64,000 nucleotides of DNA from Cellulomonas soli (GCF_013409305.1 NZ_JACBZJ010000001.1:3596001-3660000); one strand, 5' to 3'; positions 50,980-60,659 are shown, counted from the stretch's first letter. Program-made: numbers and translations. The notes: generated by a model from the sequence alone, not told the origin.

Positions 50980-53322
50980 ATGAGCGAGGACGTACGGCCG
51001 ACGCAGTCGGCGGAGCCGCGCACCGAGACCCCCGTCACCGGGATCGACACGGCGGCCGTCTCGTCGGGGCGCGTCCGTGCTCGGCTCGCCCGGTTCGGCG
51101 CGCGCGGCGGGGTGGCGTTCCCGGCTCTCGAGCCGGTGCTGCAGGCAGCCCGCACCAACCACCCGAAGGCCGACCTGACGGTCGTCGAGCAGGCGTACGT
51201 GGTCGCCGAGAAGGCGCACCGGGGGCAGCTGCGCAAGAGCGGCGACCCGTACATCACGCATCCGGTGGCCGTCGCGACGATCCTGGCCGAGCTCGGCATG
51301 ACACCGTCGACCCTGGCCGCCGCGCTGCTGCACGACACCGTCGAGGACACCGACTACTCGCTCGAGCAGCTCCGCCGCGAGTTCGGGCCCGAGGTCGCGA
51401 TGCTCGTCGACGGCGTCACCAAGCTCGACAAGGTGACGTACGGGGACGCCGCGCAGGCCGAGACCGTCCGCAAGATGGTCGTGGCGATGTCCCGCGACAT
51501 CCGCGTGCTCGTCATCAAGCTCGCCGACCGGCTGCACAACGCCCGGACCTGGAAGTTCGTCTCGTCGGCCTCGGCCGAGAAGAAGGCCCGCGAGACCCTC
51601 GAGATCTACGCCCCGCTGGCGCACCGCCTGGGCATGAACACGATCAAGTGGGAGCTCGAGGACCTGTCGTTCGCGACGCTGTACCCCAAGGTCTACGACG
51701 AGATCGTGCACCTGGTCGCCGAGCGCGCACCGGCGCGCGAGGAGTACCTGGCGGTCGTCCGCGAGCAGGTCGGTGCCGACCTGCGCAACGCGAAGATCAA
51801 GGCGACCGTCAGCGGTCGTCCGAAGCACTACTACTCGATCTACCAGAAGATGATCGTCCGCGGCCGCGACTTCGCTGACATCTACGACCTGGTGGGCGTC
51901 CGGGTGCTGGTCGACTCGGTGCGGGACTGCTACGGCGCGCTGGGCGCGCTGCACGCGCGGTGGAACCCGGTCCCCGGCCGGTTCAAGGACTACATCGCGA
52001 TGCCGAAGTTCAACCTGTACCAGTCGCTGCACACGACGGTGATCGGGCCCGGCGGCAAACCGGTCGAGATCCAGATCCGCACGCACGACATGCACAGGCG
52101 GGCCGAGTACGGGGTCGCGGCGCACTGGAAGTACAAGGAGTCCGCCAAGAGCGTCGCCGGGCAGGACACCACCGGCAACGACATGGTGTGGCTGCGCCAG
52201 CTGGTCGACTGGCAGAAGGAGACGGCGGACCCGACGGAGTTCCTCGACTCGCTGCGTTTCGAGATCGCCGGGGCCGAGGTCTACGTCTTCACGCCCAAGG
52301 GCGACGTCGTGGCGCTGCCCGCCGGGTCGACGCCCGTGGACTTCGCCTACGCCGTGCACACCGAGGTCGGTCACCGGACGATGGGTGCCCGGGTGAACGG
52401 GCGGCTCGTCCCGCTGGACTCCACGCTCGAGAACGGGGACGTCGTCGACGTCTTCACGTCCAAGTCGGAGACCGCCGGCCCGAGCCGGGACTGGCTCGGG
52501 TTCGTCAAGAGCCCCCGTGCGCGCAACAAGATCCGCCAGTGGTTCTCCAAGGAGCGCCGCGAGGAGGCCGTCGAGCACGGCAAGGACGCGATCGCCAAGG
52601 CGATGCGCAAGCAGAACCTGCCGATCCAGCGGCTGCTCTCGCACGAGTCGCTCGTCACGCTCGCGCACGAGATGCGGCACGCCGACGTCTCCGCCCTGTA
52701 CGCCGCGGTGGGCGAGGGCCAGGTGTCGGCCGCCACGGTCGTGCAGCGACTCGTGCACTCGATGGGCGGGGAGCCTGCGGCCGAGGAGGACATCGCCGAG
52801 ACCGCCCGCCCGGGGTCCTCCGCCCGGCGGGTGCGTACCGGTGACACCGGGGTCGTGGTCAAGGGTGTCGACGACATCTGGGTCAAGCTCGCCAAGTGCT
52901 GCACGCCGGTGCCCGGCGACGACATCGTCGGCTTCGTCACACGCGGCGCCGGGGTCAGCGTCCACCGCTCGGACTGCATCAACGTGGAGAGCCTGCGACG
53001 CCAGCCCGAGCGGCTGGTCGACGTCGCCTGGAGCCATACCGGCTCGTCGCTCTTCCTCGTGCAGATCCAGGTCGAGGCGCTCGACCGCAGCCGGCTGCTG
53101 TCCGACGTGACCCGGGTGCTGTCCGACCACCACGTCAACATCCTGTCCGCGACGGTGTCGACGTCGCGGGACCGGGTCGCGCTGTCACGGTTCGTCTTCG
53201 AGATGGCCGAGCCCTCGCACCTGGCGTCGGTGCTCTCTGCCGTCCGCAAGGTCGAGGGCGTCTTCGACGTCTACCGGATCACGGGGTCGAAGGCGGCCGA
53301 GGAGCCGGTCATCCGCGCCTGA
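50980..53322 (+). CDS. rel: Bifunctional (p)ppGpp synthetase/hydrolase (RSH)
   Basis: A 780-residue stringent-response enzyme with GGAGGAGG upstream of the ATG. Domains in order: HD hydrolase ([16 protein letters not shown], then [14 protein letters not shown]), synthetase ([12 protein letters not shown] and [18 protein letters not shown]), TGS ([27 protein letters not shown]), the helical and zinc-finger region ([17 protein letters not shown]) and a C-terminal ACT domain. Both the HD pair and the synthetase motifs are intact, so it should both make and degrade the alarmone, as the single Rel protein of most actinobacteria does. Confidence 0.96.
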   Translation: MSEDVRPTQSAEPRTETPVTGIDTAAVSSGRVRARLARFGARGGVAFPALEPVLQAARTNHPKADLTVVEQAYVVAEKAHRGQLRKSGDPYITHPVAVATILAELGMTPSTLAAALLHDTVEDTDYSLEQLRREFGPEVAMLVDGVTKLDKVTYGDAAQAETVRKMVVAMSRDIRVLVIKLADRLHNARTWKFVSSASAEKKARETLEIYAPLAHRLGMNTIKWELEDLSFATLYPKVYDEIVHLVAERAPAREEYLAVVREQVGADLRNAKIKATVSGRPKHYYSIYQKMIVRGRDFADIYDLVGVRVLVDSVRDCYGALGALHARWNPVPGRFKDYIAMPKFNLYQSLHTTVIGPGGKPVEIQIRTHDMHRRAEYGVAAHWKYKESAKSVAGQDTTGNDMVWLRQLVDWQKETADPTEFLDSLRFEIAGAEVYVFTPKGDVVALPAGSTPVDFAYAVHTEVGHRTMGARVNGRLVPLDSTLENGDVVDVFTSKSETAGPSRDWLGFVKSPRARNKIRQWFSKERREEAVEHGKDAIAKAMRKQNLPIQRLLSHESLVTLAHEMRHADVSALYAAVGEGQVSAATVVQRLVHSMGGEPAAEEDIAETARPGSSARRVRTGDTGVVVKGVDDIWVKLAKCCTPVPGDDIVGFVTRGAGVSVHRSDCINVESLRRQPERLVDVAWSHTGSSLFLVQIQVEALDRSRLLSDVTRVLSDHHVNILSATVSTSRDRVALSRFVFEMAEPSHLASVLSAVRKVEGVFDVYRITGSKAAEEPVIRA

Positions 53323-53365
53323 GCCGCTCTCGTGCGCCCGGTCCGTCGCGTGCGGTGCCGTCGGC

Positions 53366-53947
53366 TCAGGGCACCAGCTCGATCAGGAGCGTGCGCGCGT
53401 CCCGCACGCCACGTTGCCCGGCCATCGGTGCGAGCATGCCGAGGGCGGCGCCCGGGTCGAAGCCGACCTGGAGGAGCCCGCCGAGCACCTCGCGCGCCAC
53501 CGCGACGGGAAGCAGACGGGCGACGTCGACCCCCGTGCGCTGCACGCTGGTGACGCGGACGGACCCGAGCGTGAGGGTGTCGCCCGGCCGCAGGTCGGCC
53601 TCGCACGCCACGCGCAGCGGGTGCGGGTCGGGCCGCCGGGCACGGGCAGGCACCAGCACGTCGACACGGGCAGGGGAGTGGCGGCCCGTGTGCACCCACG
53701 CTGCGCTGGCCCGTGCGACGACACCCCGGTCGGGCACGAGGCAGGCGAGGGCCTGTGCACGCACCTCCGGCGTCTCGGTCGCGTCGCGCGCGATCGCCAG
53801 CTCGCCCCACACCGTGCGCACGACGCGGTCACGGTGCAGCGCGAACCAGGCCGCTGGACCGACCTCGTCGGCGTGGACGGTCACGGCGACGCTCGGGGGT
53901 TCGGCGGTGACCCAGCCGAGCGGTGGACGGGTGTGCGGTGGGGACAT
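53366..53947 (-). CDS. AbiEi-like hypothetical protein
   Basis: A 193-residue protein from the ATG at 53947; two further ATGs upstream (53959, 53971) lie inside a hairpin and none has a ribosome site. The pattern WFALHRDRVVRTVWGELAIA, then QALACLVPDRGVVARASAAWVHTG, VDVLVPARARR and GDTLTLGSVRVTSVQRTGVDVARLLP resembles actinobacterial proteins annotated as AbiEi-type antitoxin or endonuclease-like. The match rests on overall pattern only. No AbiEii-like toxin is adjacent, so an orphan regulatory role is possible. It is convergent with rel and lies downstream of the DUF349 gene. Confidence 0.55.
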   Translation of the reverse strand: MSPPHTRPPLGWVTAEPPSVAVTVHADEVGPAAWFALHRDRVVRTVWGELAIARDATETPEVRAQALACLVPDRGVVARASAAWVHTGRHSPARVDVLVPARARRPDPHPLRVACEADLRPGDTLTLGSVRVTSVQRTGVDVARLLPVAVAREVLGGLLQVGFDPGAALGMLAPMAGQRGVRDARTLLIELVP

Positions 53948-53948
53948 G

Positions 53949-53990
53949 ACGAGGGCCATGCCCGGCAGCATGCCCGGGCACGGCCCTCGT
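53949..53990 (-). terminator. Hairpin after the DUF349 gene
   Basis: The outer stem acgagggcc / ggccctcgt with inner GC-rich pairing lies 36 bp past the DUF349 stop and overlaps the possible start region of the AbiEi-like gene. Confidence 0.65.
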
Positions 53991-54025
53991 GCGTGACGGC
54001 AGGTCGGCCGCCTGTGGACGGAGCG

Positions 54026-55705
54026 TCAGCCGCGAGCGTCCTGAGCGGCCCGCTGGACCTGCTCGAGCCATGCGCGTCGCGCGTCGAGCGCCGCGCGGGC
54101 CTCGGCGATCTTGCGGGCGTCGCCCTTGGCCTCGGCGGCGACCAGGTCGGCCTCGAGCCCCGCGATCGCCTGCTCGAGCTGGGCGGCGGCACCCTCGGCG
54201 CGGGCACGCGTCTCGGGGTTGGTCCGACGCCACTGGGCCTGGTCGGCGTCACGGACCGCGGTCTCCACGGCGCGCAGAGCGCCCTCGACCCGCTGCACGT
54301 CGCCGCGCGGGACCTTGCCGGCGCTCTCCCAACGGTCCTGGATCGAGCGCAGCGTCGCCTTCGCGGCGTTGAGGTCACCGATCGGCAGGAGCGCCTGGGC
54401 CTCGGCCAGCAGCGACTCCTTGACGTCGAGGTTGGCGCGGAACTCGGTGTCGGTCGCGGCGGTCGCGGCGTCCCGGGCGGCGAAGAACGCGTCCTGGGCA
54501 CCGCGGAACCGCGCCCACAGGGCGTCGTCGTCGGACCGGCTGGCCCGTCCGGAGGCCTTCCACTGCGTCATGAGGTCCCGGTACGCGGCCGCGGTGGCAC
54601 CCCAGTCCGTGCTGGTCTGAAGGCGCTCGGCCTCGGCCACGAGCTCGGCCTTGGCCGACTTGGCCGAGGCGTTGCGCGTCTCGAGCTCGGCGAAGAAGTG
54701 CCTGCGCTCACGGTCGAAGGTCGTCCGGGCGTGGCTGAACCGCTTCCAGAGCGACTCCTCCGTCGGGCGGTCGAGGCGCGGGCCGGAGCGCTGCGCCTCC
54801 TTCCACTGGTCGAGGAGGGTCCGCAGCTGCTCGCCCGCCGGGCGCCACTGGATGCGCGACGGGTCGGTCTCGGCGATCTTCTCGGCCTGCTCGACGATCT
54901 GGGTGCGGGCGACGACGGCTGCCTCGCGTGCTGCGGCGCGCTCCGCCTCGGCGACGGCACGACGCTCGGCCGCGACGCCACGGAGCGCCTCGAGCCGTGC
55001 GCGCAGGCCGTCGAGGTCCCCGACCGCCGCCGGCTCGGTGATCTCCTCGCCGAGCTTGGTCAGCGTCTGGTCGATCTCCTTGACGGACAGGTCGGTGGCC
55101 TGCAGACGCGCCTCGAAGACCGTGACCTTGGCCTGCAGGTCCAGGAACCGGCGCACGTACAGGGCGAGCGCCTCGTCCGGCGTCGCACCGGGGAACTGAC
55201 CGACGGCGCGTTCGCCGGCGGCGTCGGTGACGTAGACGGTGCCGTCCTCGTCGACCCGGCCGAACGTGGCGGCTGCGGCTGCCTCGGCTGCGTCCTGCGG
55301 CGGGGCCACCGGGGCGGCTGCGACCGGGGACGCTGCGGCCGTGACGGCGGCCGGTGCGACAGGGTGCACCGGGGGGCGGGGAACCGGGCGCGGGCCGGGG
55401 CGGACCGTCGTGGGAGACGGTGCGGCGGCGGGCTCCGGTGCGGGGTCGACCGGGTCGGGCTGCTCGCCGGTCTCCGGCGCGACTTCCTGCGTGCTGGGCT
55501 CGCCGCTGTCGGCCGGGCCGTCCGTGACCGTCTCCGGTTCGGTCGGCTCGGCCTCGGGCACCGTGTCCGTCGCGTCGACGGCCGGCGGCTCGGTGGCCGC
55601 GACATCAGACGGGGCAGGCTCGGGAGCCGCCTCCGGTACGGGAGCAGCCGTGGCGGGCGTCTCGGGCGTGTCGTCCTCGGACGGCGTTGCCGGGGTCTCG
55701 GTCAC
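54026..55705 (-). CDS. DUF349-domain protein
   Basis: A 559-residue, highly helical protein. The first 145 residues are Pro/Ala/Glu-rich and probably disordered. Three or more DUF349-type repeats follow, each with a tryptophan-containing pattern such as IQWRPAGEQLRTLLDQWKEAQ, SLWKRFSHARTTFDRERRHFF and LWARFRGAQDAFFAARDA. DUF349 proteins are common in actinobacteria and have no firm function. The GTG start overlaps the cyclophilin stop (GTGA), so the two are translated together. A chaperone-like or RNA-related role would be speculation. Confidence 0.85.
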   Translation of the reverse strand: MTETPATPSEDDTPETPATAAPVPEAAPEPAPSDVAATEPPAVDATDTVPEAEPTEPETVTDGPADSGEPSTQEVAPETGEQPDPVDPAPEPAAAPSPTTVRPGPRPVPRPPVHPVAPAAVTAAASPVAAAPVAPPQDAAEAAAAATFGRVDEDGTVYVTDAAGERAVGQFPGATPDEALALYVRRFLDLQAKVTVFEARLQATDLSVKEIDQTLTKLGEEITEPAAVGDLDGLRARLEALRGVAAERRAVAEAERAAAREAAVVARTQIVEQAEKIAETDPSRIQWRPAGEQLRTLLDQWKEAQRSGPRLDRPTEESLWKRFSHARTTFDRERRHFFAELETRNASAKSAKAELVAEAERLQTSTDWGATAAAYRDLMTQWKASGRASRSDDDALWARFRGAQDAFFAARDAATAATDTEFRANLDVKESLLAEAQALLPIGDLNAAKATLRSIQDRWESAGKVPRGDVQRVEGALRAVETAVRDADQAQWRRTNPETRARAEGAAAQLEQAIAGLEADLVAAEAKGDARKIAEARAALDARRAWLEQVQRAAQDARG

Positions 55706-56466
55706 TGGGTCTCCACTCCCTCGATGATGACGTCGGACACCGGGGTCTCGGTCCCCTCGGCGGTGCCTGCGTCAGCGATGGCCTGCAGCACGTCCCTGCC
55801 GGACGTGATGTGGCCGAACACGGTGTAACCACCCGCCGAGTCGGACGGGATCTGCGAGTCCTCGTAGACGAGGAAGAACTGGCTGCCCATGGAGGCGCCG
55901 TCGCCGCTCACGCGGGCCATGGCGATGGTGCCCGCCGGGTAGACGTCGTCGGTCGGGGCGTTCTCGATCGGGCCCCAGGTGTAGCCGGGGCCACCCTGGC
56001 CGGTGCCCTCGGGGTCGCCACACTGCAGCACGTACAGGCGGGACGTCGTCAGGCGGTGGCACGTGGTGGTGTCGAAGAACCCCTGGCCGGCGAGCGTGAC
56101 AAAGTTCGCCACGGCCTGGGGTGCCGCCGCGCCGTCGAGCTCGATGCCGATGTCGCCCTGCGCGAGGTGGATCGTGCCGGTCCAGGTACGGCCCTGGGCG
56201 AGCGAGGCGTCGGGCACCAGCGAGGTGTCGGTCGCGCTCGTCGTCGCTGTGGCCGTCGGGACGGCGGTCGCGGTCGGTGTCGCGGACGCGGAGCTCTCGT
56301 TGTTGAGGGCCACCGCGGCGACGACACCGAGGACCAGGACGAGGGCGGCGACGACGCTCCCGGCGATCACGCGCTGACGACGACGGCGGACCTCGGCGAC
56401 CTGACGGCGCTGCTGCCACTTCTCGTAGCGGCGGCGTTCGTAGGCACGCTCGCGCTTGCTGGACAC
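55702..56466 (-). CDS. Membrane-anchored cyclophilin-type peptidyl-prolyl isomerase
   Basis: A 254-residue protein. The GTG at 56466 is chosen because GAGGAG lies 7 nt upstream and it yields the usual actinobacterial N-terminus (SSKRERAYERRRYEKW). One helix (33-54) anchors it, followed by a Thr/Ala linker and the cyclophilin domain with NFVTLAGQGFFDTTTCHR, GYTWGPIENAP, TIAMARVSGDGASMGSQFF and GYTVFGHITSGRDV. It should catalyse proline isomerisation outside the membrane. Its place next to rel and hisS matches M. tuberculosis ppiB. Confidence 0.9.
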   Translation of the reverse strand: MSSKRERAYERRRYEKWQQRRQVAEVRRRRQRVIAGSVVAALVLVLGVVAAVALNNESSASATPTATAVPTATATTSATDTSLVPDASLAQGRTWTGTIHLAQGDIGIELDGAAAPQAVANFVTLAGQGFFDTTTCHRLTTSRLYVLQCGDPEGTGQGGPGYTWGPIENAPTDDVYPAGTIAMARVSGDGASMGSQFFLVYEDSQIPSDSAGGYTVFGHITSGRDVLQAIADAGTAEGTETPVSDVIIEGVETQ

Positions 56467-56537
56467 GCACACTCTCCTCGCGTCGGCGTGCGGCAGCTGG
56501 CGCTCGACCTGCTGCACTGCACGAAGGGACCCGGCAC

Positions 56538-56543
56538 AGTCTA
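56538..56543 (-). promoter_or_regulatory. -10-like element of the cyclophilin-DUF349 operon
   Basis: TAGACT on the minus strand lies 71 bp before the start, giving a leader of about 65 nt. No clear -35 at the usual spacing. Confidence 0.35.
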
Positions 56544-56629
56544 GGCAAGCGGCGCGAGTTCGCGACCAACGTGCGGCGCGCGTCCCACCGCGGGCAGGCG
56601 GCGGCAGGTCGGTGCGGGGCCCGTACCTC

Positions 56630-56635
56630 TACCGT
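56630..56635 (+). promoter_or_regulatory. -10 element of the MBL hydrolase gene
   Basis: TACCGT ends 6 nt before the GTG start; there is no Shine-Dalgarno site. Confidence 0.45.
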
Positions 56636-56641
56636 GGGGCC

Positions 56642-57394
56642 GTGCAGATCGTCGAGGTGCTGGCCCCCGTTCTCGGTGCGCGATGCCTGGTCGTCGGGGC
56701 GGACGACGGCTCGTGCGTGGTCGTCGACGCCGGCGCGGGTGTCGCCGCGCGGGTCGAGTCGGTGGTCCGCGAGCGCGGCTGGATCGTTCGGGCGGTGCTC
56801 GCGACGCACGGTCATCTGGACCACACGTGGGACTGCGGGGTGCTGTCCGCGCGGTGGGACGTGCCGGTGCTGCTGCACCGCGACGACGTGTACCGGCTGG
56901 CGGACCCGTTCGGCACGTTGGGTGTGCTGGGTGCCGGGGTGGCGGGGGCGGCGTCGGACGCCACGAGCCCGTTGGGCGAGGCGTTGCGGGCGGCCGGTGT
57001 GGACCCGGGGGCGTACGTGCGTCCTGCGCGTGTCGAGCCGTTCGGTGTCGAGCCGGGCGTGGGCGGTCGTTCTGCGGACGTCGAGCTGGTGCTCGGCGGG
57101 GTGCGGCTCGTGGCGCGGCACGCGCCGGGGCACACGGAGGGGTCGACGTTGTACCTGCTCGATGCCTCCGCGGGTGGGGGCGTGCTGGTGCCGGTGGTGC
57201 TGGCCGGTGACGTGCTGTTCGCCGGGAGCGTGGGTCGGACCGATCTGCCGGGCGGGGACGCGGTGGTGATGGCGCGCACGTTGCGTGAGGTGGTGGCGGT
57301 GCTGCCCCCGGGGGCGAGGGTGCTTCCGGGGCATGGTCCGGCCAGTGATGTGGCGAGCGAGCTGCGGCGCAACCCGTACCTGGCGGGCGTCTGA
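56642..57394 (+). CDS. MBL-fold metallo-hydrolase (glyoxalase II-like)
   Basis: A 250-residue metallo-beta-lactamase-fold enzyme. The metal motif is THGHLDH (residues 55-61), with further ligands in HAPGHTEGS, LAGDVLF and LPGHGP. This is the full two-metal set of hydroxyacylglutathione-hydrolase-like enzymes. The homologous position in M. tuberculosis (Rv2581c) carries a gene of the same family. The natural thioester substrate is unknown, since these bacteria use mycothiol. The start appears leaderless. Confidence 0.9.
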   Translation: MQIVEVLAPVLGARCLVVGADDGSCVVVDAGAGVAARVESVVRERGWIVRAVLATHGHLDHTWDCGVLSARWDVPVLLHRDDVYRLADPFGTLGVLGAGVAGAASDATSPLGEALRAAGVDPGAYVRPARVEPFGVEPGVGGRSADVELVLGGVRLVARHAPGHTEGSTLYLLDASAGGGVLVPVVLAGDVLFAGSVGRTDLPGGDAVVMARTLREVVAVLPPGARVLPGHGPASDVASELRRNPYLAGV

Positions 57395-57430
57395 CCCGAC
57401 GGAGGGCGCCATCTGGGAGGATGCGTGACC

Positions 57431-58822
57431 ATGGCGCGTCCCACACCTCTGTCCGGCTTTCCTGAGTGGCTCCCTGACGGTCGCATCGTCGAGCAGCACG
57501 TCCTGGATGTGCTGCGCCGCACGTTCGAGCTGCACGGGTTCGCCGGGATCGAGACGCGGGCCGTCGAGCCGCTGGACCAGCTGCTGCGCAAGGGCGAGAC
57601 CTCGAAGGAGGTCTACGTGCTGCGTCGTCTGCAGGAGGATCCGGCGGAGGCGCAGGCGGACAAGGCTGGTCAGCTGGGGCTGCACTTCGACCTGACGGTG
57701 CCGTTCGCGCGGTACGTGCTGGAGAACGCGGGGCACCTGGCGTTCCCGTTCCGGCGGTACCAGATCCAGAAGGTGTGGCGGGGTGAGCGGCCGCAGGACG
57801 GTCGGTTCCGGGAGTTCGTGCAGGCGGACATCGACGTTGTCGGTGCCGGTGACCTGCCGTACCACTACGAGGTCGAGCTGCCGTTGGTGATGGCCGAGGC
57901 GTTGACGTCGTTGCGGTCGATCGGTGTGCCGCCGGTGCGAGTCCTGGTGAACAACCGCAAGGTGGCCGAGGGCTTCTACCGGGGTCTGGGGCTGGCGGAC
58001 GTCGAGGCGGTGCTGCGCAGCATCGACAAGCTGGACAAGGTCGGTGCGGACGCGGTGGCGGAGCTCCTCGTGGCGGAGGCGGGTGCGACGCCCGAGCAGG
58101 CGCGTGCGTGCCTGGACCTGGCGGCGATCTCCGGTGCGGATGCGAGCGTGATCGACGAGGTCCGGGCGCTGGCGGTCGGTCACGCGGTCGTCTCCGACCT
58201 GCTGGAGGAGGGGCTCGCCGAGCTGGGTGCGCTCATCGAGGCGGCGGCGGTGCGCGCGCCGGGCGTGGTGGTCGCGGACCTGAAGATCGCCCGTGGGCTG
58301 GACTACTACACGGGGTCGGTCTACGAGACGGTGCTGGTGGGTCACGAGCAGCTGGGGTCGATCTGCTCGGGCGGTCGCTACGACACCCTCGCGACGGACG
58401 GTGCGAACACCTACCCGGGTGTGGGGCTGTCGATCGGGGTCTCGAGGCTCGTGTCGCGGTTGCTGAGCGCGGGGCTCGTGCGGGTGTCGCGGAAGGTGCC
58501 GAGCGCGGTGCTGGTCGCGGTGACGTCGGAGGAGTCGCGCACGCGGTCGGACGCGGTGGCGGGCGCGCTGCGGTCGCGGGGCATCCCGGTCGAGGTGGCG
58601 CCGTCGGCGGCGAAGTTCGGCAAGCAGATCCGGCACGCGGACCGTCGGGGCATCCCGTTCGTGTGGTTCGTGGGTGAGCCGGACGCGGACGGGGTCGTGC
58701 AGGCGGACCAGGTCAAGGACATCCGGTCGGGGGAGCAGGTGGCGGCGGAGGCCGGCTCGTGGGCGCCGCCGGCCGAGGACCTGTGGCCGACGGTGCTGCC
58801 TGCGACGGTGCCGCAGGCCTGA
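57431..58822 (+). CDS. hisS: Histidyl-tRNA synthetase
   Basis: A 463-residue class II synthetase. GGGAGG lies 9 nt before the ATG at 57431; a GTG two codons earlier is too close to it. Motif 2 reads RRYQIQKVWRGERPQDGRFREF, the histidine-specific ARGLDYYTG is conserved, and the anticodon domain begins around VPSAVLVAVTSEE. The insert QADKAGQLGLHFDLTVP is typical of the actinobacterial type. Confidence 0.97.
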   Translation: MARPTPLSGFPEWLPDGRIVEQHVLDVLRRTFELHGFAGIETRAVEPLDQLLRKGETSKEVYVLRRLQEDPAEAQADKAGQLGLHFDLTVPFARYVLENAGHLAFPFRRYQIQKVWRGERPQDGRFREFVQADIDVVGAGDLPYHYEVELPLVMAEALTSLRSIGVPPVRVLVNNRKVAEGFYRGLGLADVEAVLRSIDKLDKVGADAVAELLVAEAGATPEQARACLDLAAISGADASVIDEVRALAVGHAVVSDLLEEGLAELGALIEAAAVRAPGVVVADLKIARGLDYYTGSVYETVLVGHEQLGSICSGGRYDTLATDGANTYPGVGLSIGVSRLVSRLLSAGLVRVSRKVPSAVLVAVTSEESRTRSDAVAGALRSRGIPVEVAPSAAKFGKQIRHADRRGIPFVWFVGEPDADGVVQADQVKDIRSGEQVAAEAGSWAPPAEDLWPTVLPATVPQA

Positions 58823-58872
58823 GTCGACGGCACGACAGGCACGAACGGCACGACGGAGCGCCCGTCCTCGGG

Positions 58873-58878
58873 CACGAT
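58873..58878 (+). promoter_or_regulatory. -10-like element of the GMC oxidoreductase gene
   Basis: CACGAT ends 6 nt before the ATG, with no Shine-Dalgarno site. The first base departs from TANNNT, so the call is tentative. Confidence 0.3.
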
Positions 58879-58884
58879 CGGTCC

Positions 58885-60621
58885 ATGACCGTCACCGGCG
58901 AAGGTCGCGACCGTTCCCGCCCCGCGGACGAGGGGTGCGACGTGCTGGTCGTCGGCTCGGGCTTCGGCGGGTCGGTGACGGCGCTGCGCCTGGTCGAGAA
59001 GGGGTACCGGGTCACGGTCCTGGAGGCCGGTCGCCGGTTCGCCGACGAGGAGTTCGCGGCCACGTCCTGGGACCTGCGTCGGTTCCTGTGGGCGCCTCGG
59101 CTGGGCTGCTTCGGCATCCAGCGCATCCACCGGGTCTCGGACTCGCTGGTGCTGGCCGGCGCTGGGGTCGGTGGCGGGTCCTTGGTGTACGCGAACACGC
59201 TCTACCGGCCTCTGGCACCGTTCTTCGCGGACCCGCAGTGGTCGCACCTGACGGACTGGGAGGCCGAGCTGTCGCCCTGGTACGAGCAGGCCTCCCGCAT
59301 GCTCGGCGTGACGCCGAACCCGACGGTCACCGCCTCGGACGTGCTGTTCCGCCGGGTGGCGGCCCGGATGGGTGTCGAGGACACGGTGCGGCCTGCGCCC
59401 GTCGGGGTGCTGTTCGGCGCGCCGGGGCAGGAGGTCGAGGACCCGTTCTTCGGGGGTGCCGGTCCGCGCCGGACGGGGTGCACGCAGTGCGGGGCGTGCA
59501 TGACGGGCTGCCGTGTCGGGGCGAAGAACACGCTCGTGAAGAACTACCTGCACCTGGCGGAGCGGGCAGGCGTGCGGGTCGTGCCGCTGACGACCGTGAC
59601 CGGTCTGCGTCCGCCGGTCGGCGACGGGCCGTGGCTCGTGGCCTCGCGCGGGACGGCGGACGGGGTGCGTCGTACGTGGCGTGCCACGCACGTGGTCCTC
59701 GCGGCGGGCACATACAACACCCAGGTGCTCCTGCACCGTTCGCGCAGTCGCGGTGACCTGCCGCTCGTGTCCGACCGCCTGGGCACGCTGACCCGCACGA
59801 ACTCGGAGGCGTTGCTCGGGGCGAGCCGGCCACGCGTGGACCCGACGTCCCGTCTGGACCTGGGGGTGGCGATCACGTCGTCGTTCTTCCCCGACGAGCG
59901 CACGCACGTCGAGCCGGTCCGGTACGCGGCCGGGTCGAATGCGATGGCGCTCCTGCAGACGGTGCTCACCACGGGTGCTCCGCGGGGGGTCCGGTGGGTC
60001 AAGGTGCTGGCCCGTCTGGCCGCCGAGGTCGTCCGCCGGCCCGTGACGACGCTGCGGGCGTTGTCCCCGTACCGGTGGAGCGAGCGGACAGCGATCGCCC
60101 TGGTCATGCAGGCGCTCGACAACTCGTTGGACACCCGGCCGCGTCGCGGGCTGCTCGGCGGGTGGGGGTTGGCGAGCCGCCCGGGTCCGGGGGAGCCGAG
60201 CCCGACCTGGATCCCGCAGGGGCACCGGGCGGCGATCCTGCTCGCGCAGGAGATGGGCGGGGTGCCCGGCAGCTCGTGGGGGGACGTGGCGAACATGCCG
60301 CTGACCGCGCACTTCATCGGCGGCTGCCCGATCGGGGCGACGCGTGCCGAGGGGGTCCTCGACCCCTACCAGCGGGTGCACGGCTACCCGACGCTGCACG
60401 TCGTCGACGGTGCCGCGGTGACCGCGAACCTGGGGGTGAACCCGTCGTTGACGATCGCAGCGCAGGCCGAGCGGGCCGCGTCCTTGTGGCCGAACGCAGG
60501 TGAGCAGGACCCGCGCCCGGCGGACCAGGAGGTGTACGTCCGCCTCGACCGGGTGGTGCCGCGCGTCCCGGTCGTGCCGCAGGACGCCCCGGGCGCGCTG
60601 CACCCGGGCGGCCACGCCTGA
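58885..60621 (+). CDS. GMC-family FAD oxidoreductase (cholesterol-oxidase-like)
   Basis: A 578-residue flavoenzyme. The FAD loop is VVGSGFGGSV (24-29), followed by GAGVGGGSLVYANTLY and the C-terminal FAD block (HVVDGAAVTANLGVNPSLTI) ahead of the tail. A Cys-rich segment GCTQCGACMTGCRVGAKNT (Cys199, 202, 205, 209) has the CxxCxxCxxxC spacing of a ferredoxin cluster, a feature of the actinobacterial ChoD-like branch. It oxidises an alcohol, possibly a sterol or terpenoid; the real substrate is unknown. No electron-transfer partner is adjacent. Confidence 0.87.
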   Translation: MTVTGEGRDRSRPADEGCDVLVVGSGFGGSVTALRLVEKGYRVTVLEAGRRFADEEFAATSWDLRRFLWAPRLGCFGIQRIHRVSDSLVLAGAGVGGGSLVYANTLYRPLAPFFADPQWSHLTDWEAELSPWYEQASRMLGVTPNPTVTASDVLFRRVAARMGVEDTVRPAPVGVLFGAPGQEVEDPFFGGAGPRRTGCTQCGACMTGCRVGAKNTLVKNYLHLAERAGVRVVPLTTVTGLRPPVGDGPWLVASRGTADGVRRTWRATHVVLAAGTYNTQVLLHRSRSRGDLPLVSDRLGTLTRTNSEALLGASRPRVDPTSRLDLGVAITSSFFPDERTHVEPVRYAAGSNAMALLQTVLTTGAPRGVRWVKVLARLAAEVVRRPVTTLRALSPYRWSERTAIALVMQALDNSLDTRPRRGLLGGWGLASRPGPGEPSPTWIPQGHRAAILLAQEMGGVPGSSWGDVANMPLTAHFIGGCPIGATRAEGVLDPYQRVHGYPTLHVVDGAAVTANLGVNPSLTIAAQAERAASLWPNAGEQDPRPADQEVYVRLDRVVPRVPVVPQDAPGALHPGGHA

Positions 60622-60659
60622 GCGCGTATTGCGGGAGACGGCCCGGCCGTGTCGGGCAC

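Noticed and set aside
55772..58636. Long minus-strand open frame spanning the cyclophilin, MBL and hisS genes
   Set aside because: Arg/His/Pro-rich shadow across three conserved genes; no domain visible.
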